Positions 59,133-64,000 of a stretch of 64,000 nucleotides of DNA are shown here, piece after piece. The stretch is taken from NCBI RefSeq assembly GCF_002197815.1, contig NZ_NIUB01000027.1, positions 1 through 64,000 of the forward strand, in the 5' to 3' direction. Numbering within the stretch: position 1 is the first letter of the stretch; every line of letters begins with the position of its first letter. The position numbers and the translations under genes were made by a program. The stretch is from Pseudomonas oleovorans subsp. oleovorans. GTDB taxonomy: Bacteria > Pseudomonadota > Gammaproteobacteria > Pseudomonadales > Pseudomonadaceae. The notes under the pieces are model-generated. The model was not told where the DNA came from. It worked only from the letters and a program-made list of their open reading frames with translations, and made no database searches.

Positions 59133-59644
59133 GCCGTTTCCAGACCCTGACCCCTTCCAAGCTGAGCCGCGACGCGTTCGTCGCAGCCTTCGCCGACATC
59201 TATGAGCACTCGCCCTGGGTTGCCGAGAAAGCCTATGACCTCGGTCTGGACGAAAGCGTGGACGACATCGACAGCCTGCAGCAGCGCATGGCCGATATCC
59301 TCCTGTCCGCCAGTCATGAGGCGCAGCTGGCACTGATCAACGCGCACCCGGACCTGGCCGGCAAGGCTGCAGTGCGTGGCGAACTGACCGCCTCCAGCAC
59401 TGCCGAGCAGTCCGGTGCAGGCATCCACGAATGCACCGCCGAGGAGTTCGCCCGTTTCACCGAACTCAACGACGCCTACAAGGCCAAGTTCGGCTTCCCC
59501 TTCATCAAGGCCGTCAAGGGCAGCAACCGCCACCAGATCCTGGCCGCCTTCGAAGAGCGCATTCACAACACGCCGGAGCAGGAGTTCACCACTGCCCTGG
59601 ACGAGATCAACAAGATCGCCATGTTCCGCCTGCAGCAACTGTAA
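59129..59644 (+). CDS. uraD: OHCU decarboxylase UraD
   Basis: A 171-residue helical enzyme turning OHCU into S-allantoin. Conserved residues are the His in LINAHPDLAGKAA, the SxxEQ segment (SSTAEQSGAG) and the tract KAKFGFPFIKAVKG. The ATG overlaps the puuE stop, so translation is coupled in puuE-uraD-allA-puuD. Confidence 0.96.
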   Translation: MSRFQTLTPSKLSRDAFVAAFADIYEHSPWVAEKAYDLGLDESVDDIDSLQQRMADILLSASHEAQLALINAHPDLAGKAAVRGELTASSTAEQSGAGIHECTAEEFARFTELNDAYKAKFGFPFIKAVKGSNRHQILAAFEERIHNTPEQEFTTALDEINKIAMFRLQQL

Positions 59645-59685
59645 GCGCTGCAGCCCCCCACCCGAACAGAACAAGTAGAACAGCC

Positions 59686-60189
59686 ATGCGTAGCCTGACC
59701 ATCGAGCCCCTGAGCAAAGAAGCCTTCGCCCCTTTCGGTGACGTGATCGAAACCGACGGCAGCGACTTCTTCATGATCAACAACGGCTCCACCCGCCGCT
59801 ATCACAAGCTGGCCACGGTGCAGACCGCACAGCCGGAGGACCAGGCCATCATCAGCATCTTCAGCGCCGAGTCGCTCGAGATGCCGCTGACCATCCGCAT
59901 GCTGGAACGCCATCCGCTGGGCAGCCAGGCCTTCATTCCGCTGCTCGGCAACCCCTTTCTGATCGTGGTCGCGCCAATTGGCGATGTACCTGTATCAGGG
60001 TCCGTCCGTGCCTTCCTCAGCAATGGCAGGCAGGGCATCAATTACCATCGCGGCGTCTGGCACCACCCGGTGCTGACGATCGAAAAGCGGGATGACTTCC
60101 TGGTGGTTGATCGCAGTGGTTCCGGCAACAACTGCGATGAGCATTTCTTCAATGAGGACGAGCTACTCCTCCTCAACCCCCACCAATAA
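59686..60189 (+). CDS. allA: Ureidoglycolate lyase AllA
   Basis: A 167-residue cupin-fold enzyme splitting ureidoglycolate to glyoxylate and urea. Landmarks are the N-terminal LTIEPLSKEAFAPFGDVIET, IRMLERHPLGSQAFIPL and NYHRGVWHHPVL. ATG 59686 is the family start; the earlier frame lies inside uraD. It follows uraD by 41 bp. Confidence 0.95.
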   Translation: MRSLTIEPLSKEAFAPFGDVIETDGSDFFMINNGSTRRYHKLATVQTAQPEDQAIISIFSAESLEMPLTIRMLERHPLGSQAFIPLLGNPFLIVVAPIGDVPVSGSVRAFLSNGRQGINYHRGVWHHPVLTIEKRDDFLVVDRSGSGNNCDEHFFNEDELLLLNPHQ

Positions 60190-60236
60190 GAGAAGCCCGG
60201 GGCTGGCGTGCCTATCCCGGGAAAGAGGTACAGATC

Positions 60237-61574
60237 GTGGAAGCACATTTCACCGAATGGCTAAACCTGGGCATCCGCTGGATCCATATGATCACCGGTA
60301 TCGCCTGGATCGGCGCATCGTTCTATTTCGTCTGGCTGGAGAACAACCTCAACCGTAGCAATCCCCGTGAGGGCCTGTCGGGCGACCTCTGGGCGATTCA
60401 CGGCGGCGGCATCTACCACCTGGAAAAGTACAAGCTGGCTCCGCCGAAGATGCCGGAGAACCTGCACTGGTTCAAATGGGAGGCCTACGCCACCTGGCTG
60501 TCGGGCGTCGCCCTGCTACTGGTGGTGTACTACCTCAACCCGAGCCTGTACCTGGTCAAGCCAGGTGTCGACCTGGCACCAGCAGCAGCCATCGCCATCG
60601 GCCTCGGCTCCATGGCGCTCAGCTATGTGATCTACCACTTCCTCTGCGATTCGCCGCTGGGCAAACGCCCCGCCCTGCTCGGCGCCGTGCTGTTCGTGCT
60701 GATCATCGCCGCGGCCTATGGCTTCAGCCAGGTCTTCAGCGGCCGGGCGGCGTACATTCATGTCGGCGCCATCATCGGCACCATCATGGTCGGCAACGTG
60801 TTCTTCACCATCATGCCGGCCCAGCGCGCGCTGGTTAAGGCCATCGAAAACAACACCACGCCCGATCCGCTGCTGCCGGCCAAGGGCCTGCTGCGCTCGC
60901 GCCACAACAACTACTTCACCCTGCCGGTGCTGTTCATCATGATCAGCAACCACTTCCCGAGCACCTACGGCAGCCAGTACAACTGGGCAATCCTGGCCGG
61001 TATCGCGATTCTGGCGGTGCTGGTACGCCACTACTTCAACACCCGCCACGACAGCAGCAAGTACGTCTGGACCCTGCCGGCCGCAGCCCTGGGCATGATC
61101 TGCCTGGCTTACGTCACCGGCCCGCAAACGAAGTCGGTCAGCGCACCGGCAACGGCTCAAGCCCCGGCGATCAAGTACGCCCCCGTTCCTGCTACCGGTC
61201 GCCCTGGCAACCCCTCCACAACCAGCGAGCCTGCTGCCGAGGAAACCCAGGCAAAAGCCGATGCCAGCGAGGACTCAACCACTGCCGCTGACAGCGCGGC
61301 ACCTGCTGCCAGCACCGATTTTGCCCAAGTCGAAAGCGTGATCCACGAGCGTTGCACCGTGTGCCACTCATCGAGTCCCACCAGTCCGATGTTCAGCACC
61401 GCACCGGCCGGTTTCATGCTCGACACCCCGGAGCAGATGAAAGCGCAGGCAGCGAAGATCCATGCGCAAACCGTGGCCACGCAGATCATGCCGCTGGGCA
61501 ACATCACCCAGATGACCCAGGACGAGCGCGACCTGATTGGCAGCTGGATCGCCAAAGGCGCTCAGATCAACTGA
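60237..61574 (+). CDS. puuD: Membrane urate oxidase PuuD with C-terminal cytochrome c domain
   Basis: A 445-residue inner-membrane protein. Residues 1-300 hold about eight helices of the urate hydroxylase (DUF989) domain (IRWIHMITGIAWIGASFYFVWL, the His-rich SRHNNYFTLPVLFIMISNHFP). A low-complexity Ala/Thr/Pro linker (about 305-365) leads to a cytochrome c domain with heme motif C373-T-V-C376-H377 and a possible Met axial ligand in IMPLGN. It oxidises urate, passing electrons to the respiratory chain. GTG start. It replaces a soluble uricase in this operon. Confidence 0.94.
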   Translation: MEAHFTEWLNLGIRWIHMITGIAWIGASFYFVWLENNLNRSNPREGLSGDLWAIHGGGIYHLEKYKLAPPKMPENLHWFKWEAYATWLSGVALLLVVYYLNPSLYLVKPGVDLAPAAAIAIGLGSMALSYVIYHFLCDSPLGKRPALLGAVLFVLIIAAAYGFSQVFSGRAAYIHVGAIIGTIMVGNVFFTIMPAQRALVKAIENNTTPDPLLPAKGLLRSRHNNYFTLPVLFIMISNHFPSTYGSQYNWAILAGIAILAVLVRHYFNTRHDSSKYVWTLPAAALGMICLAYVTGPQTKSVSAPATAQAPAIKYAPVPATGRPGNPSTTSEPAAEETQAKADASEDSTTAADSAAPAASTDFAQVESVIHERCTVCHSSSPTSPMFSTAPAGFMLDTPEQMKAQAAKIHAQTVATQIMPLGNITQMTQDERDLIGSWIAKGAQIN

Positions 61575-61584
61575 TTGCCACACA

Positions 61585-61617
61585 TGTCGCGCCCGTAACT
61601 GGGCGCGACATTTTTTT
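61585..61617 (+). terminator. Terminator of the puuE-puuD operon
   Basis: The perfect stem tgtcgcgccc/gggcgcgaca with a 6-nt loop and seven T's begins 10 nt after the puuD stop. Confidence 0.92.
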
Positions 61618-61628
61618 AGGCTATGCCC

Positions 61629-62490
61629 CTAGGGGCTGTTGCCGTTTTGCACTAACCAGTTGATATGCAAGAGAAAATTCGTATCGTTGAAGCTCTTGCC
61701 CAACATCGATACGAGTTTACAATGCCCCGATTATTGCTCAGTGATGAGCATTGGTCGAAGCTGCGGGAAATTCTGCTGCGCAAGGCCATCTACAATAAGC
61801 GTGATCTACGAATAACCGTGGCGGGCATGCTGTACCGCATGCACACGGGATGTCCCTGGAGAGATCTACCCAAGGCGTTCGGTAACTGGAATAAGGTCTA
61901 TAAACGCTTCAATGCGTGGTCCGCAACTGGAAAATGGCTCAAGGTTTTCAAGGCGCTTGTGGCGCAGCCCGACATGGAATGAGTGTTCATTGATGGCAGC
62001 TATGCCAAGACTCACCAACACAGTGCAGGCGCTGCCAGCGGCAACGATGAGGCCATAGGAAAAAGTCGAGCTGGCAATACCAGCACGATTCACCTGGCAG
62101 TTGATGCTCATGGACTGCCCATCGAGTTTGAAATTACGGGGGGGGCAAATCAATGATTGCACCCAGGCTCCCGCATTGATTGCCAAGCTCCCGGAGGCTG
62201 AAGCCATTGTCGCGGACAAGGGCTATGACAGCGAGAGAGTTCGGCAGCAGGTTGAGCAACAAGGGGCCAAGGCCGTGATCCCGAGAAAGCGTAACTCCGT
62301 GAAAGGCAATGCGGATCTGGACAGAGGTCTCTACCGCAACCGGCACTTGGTGGAGAACGCCTTCGCCCGGCTAAAGCACTACCGGGCAGTGGCATCTCGG
62401 TTCGACAAACTCAAGAGAAATTACGAAAGCGTCGTGGCCATGGCCTGTGCCTTTCTCTGGTTACCTATGTGAAACGGCAACAGACCCTAG
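61629..62490 (+). mobile_element. IS5-family (IS427-like) insertion sequence, decayed
   Basis: Terminal inverted repeats (left ctaggggctgttgccgtttt; right end matches ctagggtctgttgccgtttc) bound an 862-bp element. CTAG lies at both ends, so TA or CTAG may be the target duplication. It contains one disrupted transposase. Its right end shares CTAG with the MITE that follows. Confidence 0.85.
61665..62472 (+). pseudogene. IS5-family transposase, broken by TGA and a poly-G frameshift
   Basis: The first frame (61665-61982) ends at TGA where the family has Trp (DME-stop-VFIDGSY). The same frame resumes with the DDE-region FIDGSY and VDAHGLPIEFE up to a run of eight G's (62138-62145). There it must skip one base to enter the frame GGQINDCTQAP...DKGYDSERVR...RHLVENAFARLKHYR, ending at 62472. 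Catalytic DDE segments remain readable across frames. The TGA plus the shift direction argue for decay rather than programmed -1 frameshifting. Confidence 0.85.
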
Positions 62491-62680
62491 GGTCTGTACG
62501 AAAAATTGCCTGCGCTCGGTGATGCTGCGTTAAAAACAGGCTGGAACGCCAGCCCGGCCAAATGCTCATTTACAGCACGTAAACTCGAATGTGAGCCCAG
62601 TCCGTTCTTCGCCTGTTTTTGCCGGGCCGCCATCGGTATTGCCTGACCTTCGCTCGGCGACTTTTCGTACAGCCCCCTAA
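62488..62680. mobile_element. MITE-like element B (about 193 bp)
   Basis: The ends tagggtctgtacgaaaa and the inverse of tagggggctgtacgaaaa form terminal repeats, with partial matches extending about 30 bp inward. The body has no gene. 62560-62586 is the reverse complement of 25102-25128 in element A with one mismatch, so the two share a core although their ends differ. Confidence 0.72.
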
Positions 62681-63897
62681 ATCCCCTGCCGCCCCGGGTC
62701 CTCCGGCGGCTGCTCCTGCTCGATGTCCTCCAGTTTCAGCTCCAGCCCCCAGTCGCCTGCAGCAGCGGCTTTCGCTGCAGGAGCCGGCGTTACCACCGGC
62801 GCAGCGGCGGCGGGTGCAGGCCTGGCATTGGCCGGATTGTCGCGATGGAGCTTGAGCTTCAGGCGCACGTTGTTCGCCGAGTCGGCGTTCTTCACCGCTT
62901 CTTCTTCGTCGATCGCACCTTCGTGCACCAAGTCGATCAGCGCCTGATCGAAGGTCTGCATGCCGAGGTTCTTGGATTTCTCCATGATTTCCTTTAGCTC
63001 GGAAAACTCGTTGCGCTTGATCAGGTCGCGCACCGTCGGCGTACCCAGCATCACCTCCACCGCGGCGCGGCGCTTGCCATCGACGGTCTTGACCAGACGC
63101 TGCGAGACGAACGCCTTGAGGTTGTTACCCAGGTCGTTGAGCAGTTGCGGGCGGCGATCCTCGGGGAAGAAGTTGATGATGCGATCCAGCGCCTGGTTGG
63201 CGTTGTTGGCATGCAGCGTGGAAATCGCCAGGTGCCCGGTATCGGCGAAGGCCAGGGCATGCTCCATGGTTTCGCGGTCGCGGATTTCGCCGATCAGAAT
63301 CACGTCCGGCGCCTGGCGCAGGGTGTTCTTCAGCGCGGCGTGGAAGCTGCGGGTGTCCACGCCCACCTCGCGCTGGTTGATGATCGACTTCTTGTGCCGG
63401 TGCACGTACTCCACCGGGTCTTCGATGGTGATGATATGACCGCCGCTGTTGCGGTTGCGGTAGTCGATCAGCGCCGCCAGGGAGGTTGACTTGCCCGAAC
63501 CGGTACCGCCGACGAACAGCACCAGGCCGCGCTTTTCCATCACCGTGCCGAGCAGCACTTCAGGCAGTTTCAGGTCCTCGAAGCGCGGAATATCCAGCTT
63601 GATGTTGCGCGCGACGATGGACACCTCGTTACGCTGTTTGAAGATGTTGATGCGAAAACGCCCCACACCGGCCAGCGATATCGCCAGATTCATCTCCAGT
63701 TCACGCTCGAATTCCTCACGCTGAGCACTGTCCATGATCGAATCGGCAATGGCCGCCACATCGCCCGCCTTCATCGGCTCCTGGCTCAGCGCCTTGAGCA
63801 CGCCATTAAACTTCGCGCAGGGCGGCGCGCCGGTAGACAGATATAGATCGGAACCATCCTGAGTGGACAGAATTTTCAGCATTGTTTGGAGATCCAT
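62677..63897 (-). CDS. pilU: PilU/PilT-family type IV pilus retraction ATPase
   Basis: A 406-residue secretion-superfamily ATPase. The N-terminal PAS-like domain (1-100) precedes RecA-like motifs: Walker A VGGTGSGKSTS, Asp box IITIEDPVEYVH, Walker B DVILIGEIRDRETM and His box TGHLAISTLHANN. A Pro/Ala-rich tail (about 355-385) is unusual. The N-terminus MDLQTMLKILSTQDGSDLYLSTGAPP is PilU-like. No pilT is adjacent, so it may be a third, PilU-type paralogue. Its stop lies within the right end of MITE B. The remaining 63898-64000 shows nothing. Confidence 0.85.
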   Translation of the reverse strand: MDLQTMLKILSTQDGSDLYLSTGAPPCAKFNGVLKALSQEPMKAGDVAAIADSIMDSAQREEFERELEMNLAISLAGVGRFRINIFKQRNEVSIVARNIKLDIPRFEDLKLPEVLLGTVMEKRGLVLFVGGTGSGKSTSLAALIDYRNRNSGGHIITIEDPVEYVHRHKKSIINQREVGVDTRSFHAALKNTLRQAPDVILIGEIRDRETMEHALAFADTGHLAISTLHANNANQALDRIINFFPEDRRPQLLNDLGNNLKAFVSQRLVKTVDGKRRAAVEVMLGTPTVRDLIKRNEFSELKEIMEKSKNLGMQTFDQALIDLVHEGAIDEEEAVKNADSANNVRLKLKLHRDNPANARPAPAAAAPVVTPAPAAKAAAAGDWGLELKLEDIEQEQPPEDPGRQGI

Positions 63898-64000
63898 GGC
63901 GGCGTTTCCGTAAGCGCGATTGAAATACCATAGGCCATGTTCATCCGCGTCGCGGACAACACACAACCCATAAAATTGACGCCATTCTGCTGGCGCAATG

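Noticed and set aside
61980..62145. Programmed frameshift in the IS5-family transposase
   Set aside because: A TGA interrupts the first frame before the G-run and the required shift is not the usual -1, so decay is the simpler reading.

Overview
The window is a GC-rich Pseudomonas chromosome segment. Gene content and order (sagS-ospR-gpx, pmpM, aroC with its MFS neighbour, ligA-zipA-smc, xdhABC-guaD, puuE-uraD-allA-puuD) suggest the P. mendocina/P. alcaliphila side of the genus, but the species is inferred from gene order only.

Layout. 1-560: two tandem copies of a tRNA-Gly/tRNA-Glu pair on the minus strand, with a visible sigma70 promoter and a terminator. 0.8-7.2 kb: a GST, a free-methionine-sulfoxide reductase, the hybrid kinase SagS and the peroxide-responsive ospR-gpx pair with a perfect 24-bp palindromic operator. 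7.4-17.6 kb: pdxB, a NorM/PmpM efflux pump, a DUF3080 lipoprotein, tusA, rlmM, acnA and an Aer-type receptor. 18-22.1 kb: amidotransferase, RraB-like protein, then a decaying coupled cluster: a histidine phosphatase with an in-frame TAG just after its signal peptide, an esterase that has lost its 5' part, and an SDR that ends early at TAG. 22.1-31.5 kb: an acireductone-dioxygenase-like cupin whose metal ligands are substituted, an MFS carrier, aroC, hydrolases, prmB, Smr protein, folE and a glutaredoxin-like protein. 31.7-38.6 kb: ligA, zipA, smc.

From 38.6 kb to 61.6 kb lies one purine-degradation locus: GntR regulator, xdhABC (xanthine to urate), guaD (guanine to xanthine), a second GntR regulator, an NCS2 purine permease, then hiuH, puuE, uraD, allA and the membrane cytochrome-fused urate oxidase puuD (urate to allantoin and on to glyoxylate plus urea). 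Copies of a TTGTATACAA-type box sit in front of the permease and between hiuH and puuE, and a variant lies near the second GntR gene, suggesting one regulon. The locus is split between the permease and hiuH by an island of about 8 kb (roughly 49.06-57.3 kb). The island carries an ACR3-like arsenic permease homologue, a Met/His-rich periplasmic protein, and a four-gene overlapping operon: a 5'-truncated tyrosine recombinase like GmtZ, GmtX, a VPA1267-family protein and a RecD2-like helicase. This looks like a partial gamma-mobile-trio element.

The right end holds a decayed IS5-family insertion sequence abutting a MITE-like element, followed by a PilU-type ATPase. Two MITE-like elements in the window share an internal core but have different ends, and a 56-bp element upstream of acnA consists almost wholly of the IS5-type inverted ends. 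REP-type hairpins fill most other intergenic gaps.
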